NCBI GenBank assembly: GCA_964570285.1
Contig: CAZMXP010000002.1
Location: 124,001-188,000, forward strand
DNA from: CAZMXP01 sp964570285
GTDB lineage: Bacteria; Planctomycetota; PLA2
Direction: 5' to 3'
Length of the DNA stretch: 64,000 nucleotides
In this document: positions 43,717-52,551 of the stretch, piece by piece
How the letters are laid out: each line of letters starts with the position of its first letter
Position numbering within the stretch: the stretch's first letter is position 1
Made by a program: the position numbers and the translations under genes
Notes under the pieces: generated by a model
Databases searched by the model: none
Told to the model about the DNA's origin: nothing
Seen by the model: the letters and a program-made list of their open reading frames with translations, nothing else

Positions 43717-46227
43717 CCGCGGGTCGACCGGCTCGCTCTCGAGCGCGAGCACGCCAAAGCAGCACTCGTGCACGCGGCGCAGCGGCTCGCGTTCGACGAA
43801 GCGGTGCAGCGCCTCGAGGCCGAGGGCGAACTCGCGCAGCGCGAGGGAGCGCTTGCGGCCGAGGGAGCGTTCGCGCAGGCGCCGCAGGTGCTCCTCGCGC
43901 GCGTACTCGGGCCCGTAGATGATCCGCAGATACTCCGGGCCGCGGCACTTGATCGCGGGCTGCAAGAGCCCGCGCCGGTCGCGGGCGACGAAATCGCAGG
44001 GCTTGACGACGATGCCCTCGCCCCCTGCGCCGGTGAGCTCCTCCCACCAGGCGGCGATCTCCGCGCGGCCGCCCGCGTCGCCGGGATCGACGACCCGGCA
44101 CTGCGTGCGCTGGAGCAGCCCCTCGTCGCCGGCGGCGAGGGCGGCGAGCCGCTCCATGTGCCACGCATGAGTTCTTGCGGTGTGGACCGCCCCCTCCGTC
44201 GCCAGCAGATGGAACGGCGCGATCCGGAGGCCGTCGATGCCGTCGACGGGCCAGCAGTAGCGGCGATAGGCCTCCCGGAAGCGCTCCGCGTCGGCGAGGC
44301 GGTCGCGCCAGCGCCGGGCGAGGTCGCCGCCGTCGCGGTGCAGCGCGAGCAGCCGCGCCCCCTCCCGCAGCGACGTCGTCGCGGCGGCGCCGACCGCCGC
44401 GTACTGCTGCCGGATCAACTCCTGCGCCTTCGCCGACCAGGGCATGATCTCGCTGTCGAGGCAGGCCCAGTCGGTCTGGAACTCCTCCCAGAGGCGCGTG
44501 CGCGTCGCGGCGGCGGCGAGCCGCGCCAGCAGGGCCTGCTCGCGCTCCCCGTCCGGGAAGAAGGGTCGCCCGGTGCGCGTGTAGATCGCGCCGCGCCCCT
44601 CGCCGACGATCCCGAAGCGTCGTCGCGCGACGTCGTCGTCGCGGCAGAGCACGACGACCGCGCGCGACCCCATGTGCTTCTCCTCGCAGACGACCTGCGC
44701 CACGCCGCGGGAGGCGTAGCCCGCGAGCGCCTCGTCGGGGTGTTCGAGGAGGCCCGGGCGGGCGCTCGTCTCGGAGGGCGACATCGTCGGGGGGAGATAG
44801 ACGATCCACTTCGGGTTGACCGCGTACCGGCTCATCACCTCGAGGGCCGCGTTGGCGTTCTCCTCGCGGATCGTCACCGTCCGGGCGAGTCGCGTCGACA
44901 GGATGCGCTTGCCGATGACGTCCTCGAGATGCAACTGGTCGTCGTGCTGCTGCTGGGCCGTCCGCGCCGGGGCCGCGGGGGCGACCAAGGGCCGCACCGG
45001 CTCGCAGTAGACGCGCCGCGCCGGCACGGAGACTAGTTCGCGCTCCGGGTAGCGCAGCGCCGTCAGCGCGCCGCCGAAGACGCAGCCGGTGTCGATGTTG
45101 ATCGTCCGGTTGAGCCACTCCGCCTCGGGCACCGGCGTGTGGCCATAGACGACCGTCGCGCGGCCGCGATACTCCTCCGCCCACGGATAGCGCACCGGCA
45201 GGCCGTACTCGTCGGTCTCCCCGGTCGTCTCGCCGTAGAGCGCGAACTCGCGCACCTTGCCCGACGCGCGCCCCTGCAACTCCTCGCGCATCCCCGCGTG
45301 GGCGACGACGAGGTCGCCGCCGGCGAGCACGTAGTGGCTGACGAGGCCGTCGAGGAAGGTCGCGACCTTCTCGCGGAACTCGGCGGGCTCCGCGTCGAGC
45401 TGCGCGAGCGTCTCCGCGAGTCCGTGGGTCGGCTTGACATCCTTGCCGCGGAGCTTGCGCACGAGGCGCACGTCGTGGTTGCCCGGCACGCAGAGCGCGG
45501 CACCGGAGTCGACCATCTTCATCACAAGGGAGAGTACCGAGGGGGTCCGGGGGCCGCGGTCGACGAGGTCGCCGAGGAAGACCGCCTTGCGCCCCTCGGG
45601 CGGCACGCCGTCGCGATAGCCGAGCGCGGAGAGCAGGTCCTCGAGCTCCTCGTGGCATCCGTGGACGTCGCCGATGATGTCGAAGGGCCCGGGCTCCGAG
45701 CGCAGGTCGGTCCAGAGGGGCGTGCGCCCGATCACGAGCGCATCGACCTCCTCCGGCGTGGTGAGCACGAGGATGTGGCGGAACCCCTCCCGCTTCAGCG
45801 AGCGCAGCGAGCGTCGCAGTTCGCGCACCTGCCCCCGGACGACGTGTCGCCCGAAGGCGCGATCGGGCCGCGCGGCGTTGCGCTGCTGGCAGATCCTCTC
45901 CGGGATGTCGAGGACGATGGCGACCGGCAGGCAGTGGTAGTCCCGCGCGAGCGCGACGAGGGGGCGGCGCGCCTCCTGCTGCACGTTCGTCGCGTCGATC
46001 ACCGTGAGGCGGCGGCCGGCGAGGCGCTTGGCGGCGACGGCATGCAGGATCCCGAAGGCGTCGCCGGTCGCGGCCTGGTCGTTCTCGTCGTCGCTGACGA
46101 GGCCGCGGAAGAAATCGGAGGAGAGCACCTCGGTGGGCCGGAAGAGGCGGCGGGCGAGGGTGGACTTGCCCGAGCCGGAGGCGCCGATGAGCACGACGAG
46201 GGAGAGTTCCGGGATCGAACGCTCCAT
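43711..46227 (-). CDS. pnkp: Bacterial polynucleotide kinase-phosphatase-ligase Pnkp
   Basis: The product of 838 residues has the three Pnkp modules. The 5' kinase (residues about 1-170) has the P-loop GASGSGKST at 15-23. The metallophosphatase (about 180-410) has GDVHG (186-190), GDLVDRG (219-225), GNHD (249-252), VVAHAG and YGHTP. The C-terminal nucleotidyltransferase (about 435-838) has EEKHMGSRAV with the adenylated Lys517 and GGEGIVVKP. Pnkp heals and seals cleaved RNA ends, and with Hen1 it leaves a 2'-O-methyl that blocks repeat cleavage. Its ATG overlaps the Hen1 stop (TGATG). Confidence 0.95.
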   Translation of the reverse strand: MERSIPELSLVVLIGASGSGKSTLARRLFRPTEVLSSDFFRGLVSDDENDQAATGDAFGILHAVAAKRLAGRRLTVIDATNVQQEARRPLVALARDYHCLPVAIVLDIPERICQQRNAARPDRAFGRHVVRGQVRELRRSLRSLKREGFRHILVLTTPEEVDALVIGRTPLWTDLRSEPGPFDIIGDVHGCHEELEDLLSALGYRDGVPPEGRKAVFLGDLVDRGPRTPSVLSLVMKMVDSGAALCVPGNHDVRLVRKLRGKDVKPTHGLAETLAQLDAEPAEFREKVATFLDGLVSHYVLAGGDLVVAHAGMREELQGRASGKVREFALYGETTGETDEYGLPVRYPWAEEYRGRATVVYGHTPVPEAEWLNRTINIDTGCVFGGALTALRYPERELVSVPARRVYCEPVRPLVAPAAPARTAQQQHDDQLHLEDVIGKRILSTRLARTVTIREENANAALEVMSRYAVNPKWIVYLPPTMSPSETSARPGLLEHPDEALAGYASRGVAQVVCEEKHMGSRAVVVLCRDDDVARRRFGIVGEGRGAIYTRTGRPFFPDGEREQALLARLAAAATRTRLWEEFQTDWACLDSEIMPWSAKAQELIRQQYAAVGAAATTSLREGARLLALHRDGGDLARRWRDRLADAERFREAYRRYCWPVDGIDGLRIAPFHLLATEGAVHTARTHAWHMERLAALAAGDEGLLQRTQCRVVDPGDAGGRAEIAAWWEELTGAGGEGIVVKPCDFVARDRRGLLQPAIKCRGPEYLRIIYGPEYAREEHLRRLRERSLGRKRSLALREFALGLEALHRFVEREPLRRVHECCFGVLALESEPVDPRL

Positions 46228-47627
46228 CAGACCGCCCTCTCGAAGGTCGCCATCTGGGTCGGCGCGCCGAGCGTCGGATCGACGGGTCCGATCCCGGCGT
46301 GGCGCGCCGCGTACCCGAAGCGCGCGGCGACCTGCGCCGCCCACTCCCGGAACTCCGCGCGCGTCCACTCGAAGCGGTGGTCCGGGTGGCGGAACCTCCC
46401 CGCGGGCAGCGCCGGCCAGAGCGCGTTGTACTCGGCATTGGGGGTGGTCACGACGACCGTGGGCGGGCGCGCCCCCTCGAAGACGACGCGCTCCAGCGCG
46501 GCAAGCCTCGGCGGATCCATGTGCTCGATCACCTCGACGAGGGCCGCGGCGTCATGCCCTTCCAGCCTGCGGTCGCGGTAGAGCAGCGAGCCGAGCAGCA
46601 GTTCGACGCGGCCGCGCTGCGCGGCGGGCATCGCGTCGAGCCGGAGCCGCCTTGCCGCGACCTCGAGCGCGCGGGAGCTGACGTCCATCCCCGTCACGCG
46701 GCTCACCCCCTTGCACTTCAGCAGCGCGCGCACGAGCTTGCCCTCGCCGCAGCCGAGATCGAGGATGCGCGAGGCCCCTGACCCCACCAATACCTCCACC
46801 ACCGCGTCGATGCGCTGCTCGTGGAGGCTCAGCGGCCTCTCCAGCGACTCCTCCCCCTGCGCCGCCGCGCCCTCCTCCTCCGCCGTCGCCTGCGGATCCT
46901 CCTCGTGCACCAGCCGCTCGAGCGCGTCGCGGACGAGGCGGCGCTGGTGGCGCAGGTAGCGCGACGTGATCGTCTCGCGCAGCGGATGGGCGGCGAGCCA
47001 CCCCTCTCCGTGGCGGAGCAGCTTCTCGATCTCGTCGTCGCTGACCCAGTAGTGCTTGCGGTCGTCGAGCACCGGCACGAGCACGTAGAGGTGGGAGAGC
47101 AGCTCCTTCAGGCGCAACGTCTGCACGAGGAGGAGGTCGTGGTAGGGGCTCGCGCCCCACTCGGGGAAGGCGGGGTCGAGCGGCGCACGCTCCGCCGTGA
47201 CGCGATAGCCGAGCGGGACGAAGAGCGACTCGAGCAGCGCCGCGCCGCCGCGACAGGGGAGCGCCGAGACGCGCGCCTCGAGCGGGAGGGCGCGCTCGGC
47301 GAGCCCGGGCGCCGCGCCGCACCGGCCTCCGAGCGCGCTGCCGAAGACCTGCGCGATCGCGCTGCTGAGCAGCGAGCAGGCGGCGTAGGGGCGGTCGTTC
47401 ACATACTGGTCGAGCATCCCCTCGCCGCGCCCGGCGCGGCGCACGAGGCCGATCGGGTCCACGTCGACGAGCAGGGCGGCGGTGCAACGCTCCGGGCCCG
47501 CCTCCGGGTAGAAGACGTGCGCCCGGCCGAAGGCCAGCTCGAAGGTCTGCAGCCGCGCGGGATGCTTGTGGAGCAGCAGCCCGAGGTCGGTGGCCGGATC
47601 GTGCGTGGTCGAGATCGTCAGCAGCAT
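46227..47627 (-). CDS. hen1: RNA 3'-terminal 2'-O-methyltransferase Hen1
   Basis: The product of 466 residues has the bacterial Hen1 N-terminal domain (MLLTISTTHDPATDLGLLLHKHP...YVNDRPYAACSLLSSAIAQVFG) and a C-terminal SAM methyltransferase with ILDLGCGEGKLVRALL (about residues 290-305) and the metal-binding ALVEVIEHMDPPRL ending in HRFEWTRAEFREW. It methylates the 2'-OH at the break before sealing by Pnkp. The gene order hen1-pnkp with a TGATG junction is the standard RNA repair cassette. Confidence 0.95.
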   Translation of the reverse strand: MLLTISTTHDPATDLGLLLHKHPARLQTFELAFGRAHVFYPEAGPERCTAALLVDVDPIGLVRRAGRGEGMLDQYVNDRPYAACSLLSSAIAQVFGSALGGRCGAAPGLAERALPLEARVSALPCRGGAALLESLFVPLGYRVTAERAPLDPAFPEWGASPYHDLLLVQTLRLKELLSHLYVLVPVLDDRKHYWVSDDEIEKLLRHGEGWLAAHPLRETITSRYLRHQRRLVRDALERLVHEEDPQATAEEEGAAAQGEESLERPLSLHEQRIDAVVEVLVGSGASRILDLGCGEGKLVRALLKCKGVSRVTGMDVSSRALEVAARRLRLDAMPAAQRGRVELLLGSLLYRDRRLEGHDAAALVEVIEHMDPPRLAALERVVFEGARPPTVVVTTPNAEYNALWPALPAGRFRHPDHRFEWTRAEFREWAAQVAARFGYAARHAGIGPVDPTLGAPTQMATFERAV

Positions 47628-47679
47628 GGCGAACCCCTGTCCAACCGCCCCGTGCCTCCGCGGTTCGCCGGAAACGCGT

Positions 47680-49299
47680 TCACTCCGCCAGCCGCAGCAG
47701 CTCCGCGACGCGCTCCTTCTCGAAGTCGGGGTGCGGCGTCCCCTCGATCGTGACGTCGCGGAAGAGCACGGCGTTGTCGTGCACGAAGAGCGTCGGGCGC
47801 AGCCGCTCGATGCCGCGGCCGTCGTCGCCCTTCGCCTCGGCGCGCAGCGTGCCGCTCTCCATGCCAAGCGCGACGTCGCCGGTCATCGCGAGGCCGTCGA
47901 TCGAGAAGGAGAGGCCGATATCCGCCCCGGCGGGCGGGCTCGGCTTCTCGATGCTCGGGATGATAAAGATGAACCCGACGTCGGGGGCGTCCACCGGCAC
48001 GTCGTTGTTGACCCCCTTGCCAAACATCAGCAGGCAGTGGCCGGGGCGCTTCAGCACGTAGTTCTCGCCCTCCCAGAACCAGTGGTTGGTCACGAGCAGC
48101 ATCACGAGCCGCGACTCGAGCCCCGCCTGCGAGAAGGCGAGGCCGTGCGACTGCAGCCGCGTCGGCTGCGCGATGCAGCGCAGCCTCAGGTCGTTCTGGA
48201 AAAAGCCCCGCAGCAGCAGGCTCGTCGCGCCCGACCCCCGGACCCCCGATCTTCCCCTTTCGAACGTGCCCGCCGCCTCGTGCGGGATCGTCTTCAGCAC
48301 CTCCCAGTCGAGCATCTCGGCGTCGCTGTCGAACCTGTAGACGAGCTTCAGCTTCTTGCCCTCGCGCTTCGCGCTGGTGGCGTGGAAGAGTCCCGCGATC
48401 CCCTGCGTCGCGTGACGCGCGAGCGTGTTCATCGCCTCCGCGGCGCCGCGCCGCGACTCGACGAAGCGCAGGTCGCCGTAGTAGCCGACGAGTTCCTTCA
48501 GCGCGTCGGCCGCGGGCTGGTAGCGCCCCTTCGCGAAGAGGTCGCGCGCCTTCGCGTGCAGCGCCCTCGCCTCGCGCAGGCGCTTCACGTCGGGGTGCGG
48601 CGAGCCGGGCATCGGCGGCGGCAGCGAGGGCTCGCGCCGCCCGGCGGCGAGCGCCGTCGCAACCGCCGCCGGCGTCGCGCCCGAGGCGGCGGCCCGCTCG
48701 GCGTCGCGGAGGGCCCGCTCGAGATTCAGGCGCTCGTCCTCGAGGCGGGGCTCGAAGCGGGGGTCGAGTTCCCATGCGATCGTCAGCGCCTCGCGGGCGG
48801 CGGCGGCCTCCCCCTGGCCCGCGAGCAGACGCGCCTCTTCGATGCGCGAGTCCACCTGCGCCTGCTGCTCCTGCACCATCGTCTCGAGCAGCCGTTCCGC
48901 CGCCTCCTCCACCGCGCTCCCTCGCCACTCGCGCAGGTAGCGCCGGACGAGTTCGGCCGCCGAGCGGTAGCGGTACTCCTCCAGCAGCGGTTCGACGAGG
49001 TCCGGCAGGCGCGTCGCGACCTCGGAGGCCCGCTCGGCGAAGAGGCGCCGCAGCGCCGGCGCGTAGGGCTCTGCCGAGTGCGCCCCGAGCGCCTCGCGGA
49101 AGCGCGCCGCAGCCTCCAGCGCCCCGGCGCTCGCGAGGGAGGCGCGCAGCGTCGCGGGCACCTCCTCCTCCCGCGGTGCCTCCGGCGCGGGGGCCTTCGG
49201 CCCGGGCCCCCGCACGAGGGGCAGGATCAGGCGCACGGCGAGAAATCCGCCCGCGCCGAAGAGGCCAAGCAGCACGACGATGCGTCCGACGTTTCTCAT
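47680..49299 (-). CDS. Membrane-anchored protein with helical repeats and a C-terminal beta-sandwich-like domain
   Basis: The product of 539 residues starts MRNVGRIVVLLGLFGAGGFLAV, a single membrane anchor. Residues about 50-270 are Ala/Glu/Arg-rich TPR-like helices. The C-terminal 230 residues look like a concanavalin/3-keto-disaccharide-hydrolase-type sandwich (LVYRFDSDAEMLDWEVLKT; LFVHDNAVLFRDVTIEGTPHPDF). Proteins of this kind are frequent in planctomycetes. No active-site assignment is possible. It lies 53 bases upstream of hen1 on the same strand, so it may be cotranscribed, though a functional link is doubtful. Confidence 0.65.
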   Translation of the reverse strand: MRNVGRIVVLLGLFGAGGFLAVRLILPLVRGPGPKAPAPEAPREEEVPATLRASLASAGALEAAARFREALGAHSAEPYAPALRRLFAERASEVATRLPDLVEPLLEEYRYRSAAELVRRYLREWRGSAVEEAAERLLETMVQEQQAQVDSRIEEARLLAGQGEAAAAREALTIAWELDPRFEPRLEDERLNLERALRDAERAAASGATPAAVATALAAGRREPSLPPPMPGSPHPDVKRLREARALHAKARDLFAKGRYQPAADALKELVGYYGDLRFVESRRGAAEAMNTLARHATQGIAGLFHATSAKREGKKLKLVYRFDSDAEMLDWEVLKTIPHEAAGTFERGRSGVRGSGATSLLLRGFFQNDLRLRCIAQPTRLQSHGLAFSQAGLESRLVMLLVTNHWFWEGENYVLKRPGHCLLMFGKGVNNDVPVDAPDVGFIFIIPSIEKPSPPAGADIGLSFSIDGLAMTGDVALGMESGTLRAEAKGDDGRGIERLRPTLFVHDNAVLFRDVTIEGTPHPDFEKERVAELLRLAE

Positions 49300-49390
49300 G
49301 CGGCCCCAACGGGTTACATCACCGTACAGCCTCCCCGGCGAAATGTCGATAGTAGCGGGAACGGATGTCCGCTTCCGGGAGCATCGTGCA

Positions 49391-50173
49391 ATGACGAGGG
49401 CGATCGACCCCTTCGAAGAGTTCCTTCGCAAGAAGAAGGTGGAGATGCTTGAGCAGCGCTACCGTGGCGATCCGCCGCGTCCCCCGGCGGGAGTCGGGGG
49501 GGGTGCGGGGGGGGCTGCCGGGGCCGCGGGCATCGGCCTCCCGGCGACCGCGGACGAGGAGGAGGCGCTCGTCATCGCCGACGACGATCCCGAGGCGGAG
49601 GCGCGCCTCCGCGTCGAGATGGACGACTTCTTCCTCGCGAGCCAGAGCGCGGGAGCGCAGCTCTACACGAAGGTCGACACCGGCATCAGCCACGACAAGG
49701 TGGACGAGATCCGCGACGCGCTCGATGACGTCTTCGAGGAGGATGCTCCCGCACCCCAGACCGAGGAGAACAACGACACCTTCGTGAACTTCTTCCGGCA
49801 GGTGCAGGAGAAGTACGAGGACGACTCGGCGCCTCCCGCTCCCGCGCCCGCCGAGACCAAGGCCGAGGGCCGGGGCGCGCCTGCGCCTGCCGTGTCCGCC
49901 GCGGCGGCGGCGAAGCCCGCGCCGGAGGCCGCCGGCGGCGCGATGGATGCGCTTGCCGAACTCGCGCGCGAGGAGGTCGACCTGACCCGCCCGCGCTCCC
50001 GCACGAAGTCGCGGCTCGACCTCACCGAGATCCTCGCGGGCCCGGTCAGCGACGAGGACGCGCGCCAGCGGATCGACCTGCTCTGCCGCATCGTCGCCAA
50101 GCTCGTGGAGCGGGTCGGCCTCCCCGAGAACGAGATCATCGAGGTCCTGATCAAGTCCGGCGTAGAATTCTAG
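49391..50173 (+). CDS. Unknown acidic, linker-rich cytosolic protein
   Basis: The product of 260 residues has a short conserved-looking N-terminus (MTRAIDPFEEFLRKKKVEMLEQRY), a Gly/Ala-rich spacer, an acidic middle (about residues 60-125), an Ala/Pro linker, and a C-terminal helical domain (SRLDLTEILAGPVSDEDARQRIDLLCRIVAKLVERVGLPENEIIEVLIKSGVEF). It has no signal peptide and no known family. The layout suggests an adaptor with two binding ends. Confidence 0.65.
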   Translation: MTRAIDPFEEFLRKKKVEMLEQRYRGDPPRPPAGVGGGAGGAAGAAGIGLPATADEEEALVIADDDPEAEARLRVEMDDFFLASQSAGAQLYTKVDTGISHDKVDEIRDALDDVFEEDAPAPQTEENNDTFVNFFRQVQEKYEDDSAPPAPAPAETKAEGRGAPAPAVSAAAAAKPAPEAAGGAMDALAELAREEVDLTRPRSRTKSRLDLTEILAGPVSDEDARQRIDLLCRIVAKLVERVGLPENEIIEVLIKSGVEF

Positions 50174-50175
50174 CC

Positions 50176-50343
50176 GTGACCGCCCTCCCCTCGCCGGACC
50201 GCACCCGCGCGCGTTCCGCCACCCTCGGGCGGTGGCTGCTCGCGATCTGGGCGGTCCTCTTCGTCTGCGGCGCGCTCGGGGACCTGCTCGACATCGAGTT
50301 CCTGCGCTCGTTCACCGACGTGAAGCGCCTCTTCCTCCGGTAG
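50176..50343 (+). CDS. Small single-helix membrane protein
   Basis: A 55-residue frame begins with GTG 2 bases after the stop of the previous gene and encodes one membrane helix (WLLAIWAVLFVCGALGDLL) followed by a basic C-terminus (SFTDVKRLFLR). Its tight spacing and clean coding character support it as the second gene of an operon. Function unknown. Confidence 0.5.
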   Translation: MTALPSPDRTRARSATLGRWLLAIWAVLFVCGALGDLLDIEFLRSFTDVKRLFLR

Positions 50344-50482
50344 CGGAAAGGGACCGGGGCGTCGCCCTCGGCCACACGGCGAGGCTGACCCGACGCGGAG
50401 GGGCTCCTGATCCGGCGCGACGCGAGCGGCGGGTCTTTGCCCGCCGCCGCCGCGCCGTGACACCTCCGCGCGTCTTAGGGGT

Positions 50483-51226
50483 ATGGGCGCACGCGACCGG
50501 GTCTCGGATCTGCTGCGGTGGGGGACAGGATTCTGCACCGCGCTGCTGGATGCGGTGGCGCCGGCGCTCTGCGTGCTCTGCCGCGGGCCTCCCACGGCGC
50601 TCCCTTGGCTCTGCACCGCCTGCGCGCAGGACCTGCGACTCCTGCACGCTCCGCACTGCATGCGCTGCGGCGCGCCGCGTCCGGTGCAGGCGCCGATGTG
50701 CGCGCACTGTCCCGAGTGGCCCATGTCGCTGCACGCCGTGCGTTCGGCGGCGCCGCACGCGGGGACGGCTCGGGAGATCGTGCACGCGCTGAAGTACGGC
50801 AGGAATCTCGCGGCGGCGAATCCGCTGGGGCACTTCGCCGCGGCCGCCGCACGCGCGCTGCCGTTGGGCGAGGGCGCCGTCGTCGTGCCTGTGCCGTTGC
50901 ACCGGTCGCGCCGTCGCGAGCGCGGCTTCAACCAGGCCGAGGAGATCGCCCGGGTCGTGGCGAAAGATCTGCGACTGCCGCTCTGTGCGAACTGGCTGCG
51001 CCGCGTCCATGGCGGCGTGGCGGCGGCGACGCGCTCGCGGGCCGGGCGCTGGCGCTCCGTGCGGGGGGCCTTTCGCGCGAGCCCGCGCGTGAGGGGCCGG
51101 ACGCTGCTCCTCGTCGACGATGTCCTGACCTCCGGCGCGACCCTTGCCGCGTGCACGAAGGCGTTCGGGCGCCGCGGCGCGCTCGGCGTCTTCGCCGTGA
51201 CCGCGACGCGGGCGCTCCCCGGTTGA
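50483..51226 (+). CDS. ComF-family phosphoribosyltransferase-like protein
   Basis: The product of 247 residues has the ComF order: an N-terminal zinc-ribbon-like cysteine cluster (CVLCRG, CTAC, CMRCGAP, CAHC), HALKYGRN, VVVPVPLHRSRRRERGFNQAEEIARVVA, and the PRPP-binding motif LLLVDDVLTSGAT. ComF proteins are needed for DNA uptake and recombination in competent bacteria. No other competence genes are present nearby. Confidence 0.88.
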   Translation: MGARDRVSDLLRWGTGFCTALLDAVAPALCVLCRGPPTALPWLCTACAQDLRLLHAPHCMRCGAPRPVQAPMCAHCPEWPMSLHAVRSAAPHAGTAREIVHALKYGRNLAAANPLGHFAAAAARALPLGEGAVVVPVPLHRSRRRERGFNQAEEIARVVAKDLRLPLCANWLRRVHGGVAAATRSRAGRWRSVRGAFRASPRVRGRTLLLVDDVLTSGATLAACTKAFGRRGALGVFAVTATRALPG

Positions 51227-51349
51227 CCGGCCCCGCGCCCTCGCGGCAGGCGGTCGGTCAAGCCGGAGCCGTCCGGCAGCCGATGGCCTAGGCGGGGAGG
51301 CGACGCTCCCCCGGCGGACCCGGCATCGGCCGGATGGGAGATCAAGAAC

Positions 51350-52252
51350 ATGCGGACGACGCTGGCGATCCTCGGACTCCTGGCCCTCCTTGCGGCCTCC
51401 GCCCGGGCGGAGGGTGCGACCGGCGGCGCGGACACCGCGGGCGAGCTCCGCGCGGCCCGCGCCGCGGTGGATGCCTATCTGCGCGACGGCGCGGCGGGCG
51501 CGACCCTCCCCCTGCGCCCCCTCGACCTCCCGACCGGCACCGCGCTCGCCGCGCCGGCCTCCGGGGGCGTCTTCGGCTGGTTCGTCGGTCAGGTCAACCT
51601 CTGGCTCCCGTCGCTGAGCGGCCACCTCGCCGCGAGCGGCGACGGCCTCGACTTCGAGTCCGACCTGGGCATCAACGACACCGAGGCTGTGTTTCTGCCG
51701 GTCATCCAGCTCTCGCTGTCGTCGGTGGGGCTCAGGCTCAGCGGATTTGTCGCGGAATTCTCCGGGGACAACCGGATCAGCCGGACCTTCTCGTTTGGCG
51801 GCCTCTCGTTCGATATCGACGAGCAGGTCCACTCCGAGGTGCAGGTGCAGAACCTGCGCGCCGTCTTCTACTACTCGCTCTTCAAGACGGGCACGCTTCA
51901 CATCGCGCTCGAGGGGGGCATCAGCTACTTCCACCTCGAGGGGCTCATCGTCGGCGAGACCTCGGGCACGGCCCGCGAGGAGACCGACCTTCCGATCCCC
52001 GTCTTCGGCGTGCTTGCGCAGGGCAAGTTCGGCAAGGTCATGGCCGAGCTCGAACTGAGCGGCTTCACGATCGACATCAGCGATGTGGAGGGCACGCTCA
52101 TCGACGTCCAGGCGAGCGTCGGCATGACGGTGTTCAAGATCGTGGCGGTGCGGGCGGGCTACCGCGTGATCGTCGTGGACGGCCGCGCCGACGACTTCGA
52201 CTTCGACGCCACGCTCTCCGGCTTCTTCGTCGGCGCGAGCGTGCAGTTCTAG
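51350..52252 (+). CDS. Predicted outer-membrane beta-barrel protein
   Basis: The product of 300 residues starts MRTTLAILGLLALLAASARA, a Sec signal peptide. From residue about 80 to the end, alternating hydrophobic/polar strands (AVFLPVIQLSLSSVGLRLSGFVAEF; NLRAVFYYSLFKTGTLHIALEGGISYF; LSGFFVGASVQF) end in a C-terminal Phe, typical of outer-membrane barrels. It implies a diderm envelope. The TAG stop is the first three bases of a palindromic repeat. Confidence 0.7.
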   Translation: MRTTLAILGLLALLAASARAEGATGGADTAGELRAARAAVDAYLRDGAAGATLPLRPLDLPTGTALAAPASGGVFGWFVGQVNLWLPSLSGHLAASGDGLDFESDLGINDTEAVFLPVIQLSLSSVGLRLSGFVAEFSGDNRISRTFSFGGLSFDIDEQVHSEVQVQNLRAVFYYSLFKTGTLHIALEGGISYFHLEGLIVGETSGTAREETDLPIPVFGVLAQGKFGKVMAELELSGFTIDISDVEGTLIDVQASVGMTVFKIVAVRAGYRVIVVDGRADDFDFDATLSGFFVGASVQF

Positions 52253-52315
52253 GAGCCGGTCGGGGTCGTGGCCCTCCGCCACGCCTCGAGGCCAACCGCA
52301 CCCGGACATGCTCCC
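52250..52315 (+). repeat. REP-like palindromic repeat, copy B
   Basis: This 66-bp sequence matches the minus-strand reading of 14706-14771 at 56 of 66 positions, with the same length and the same first bases (TAGGAGC) and last bases (GCTCCC). As in copy A, its leading TAG is the stop codon of the gene before it. The outer arms are less perfectly complementary than in copy A. Confidence 0.75.
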
Positions 52316-52551
52316 GGCCTCCGCGAGCCGTACCCGCGCTCGAGGCGCGGGGGCTGCCGTCGCAGCGGCGGCGCCGCAAGTCGCGCGCTCGCGGCGGGAA
52401 GCGTCCAGACCTGCTGCACCTCCCCCGCCCCGGGTGTCCGGGCGGGAGCCCGCGCCGCGGGCGGCGGGGCGCCTCCAGACCCCCTCGCGCACCCCCCGCG
52501 CGTGACACCCATGTGCGTCTATGTATATGGGCGGCCCGTCCCGCCAGGCAC
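52316..52551. other. Intergenic region, no gene seen
   Basis: Very GC-rich sequence with several short inverted repeats between the repeat copy and the VWA gene. No ribosome site or plausible frame. Confidence 0.4.
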
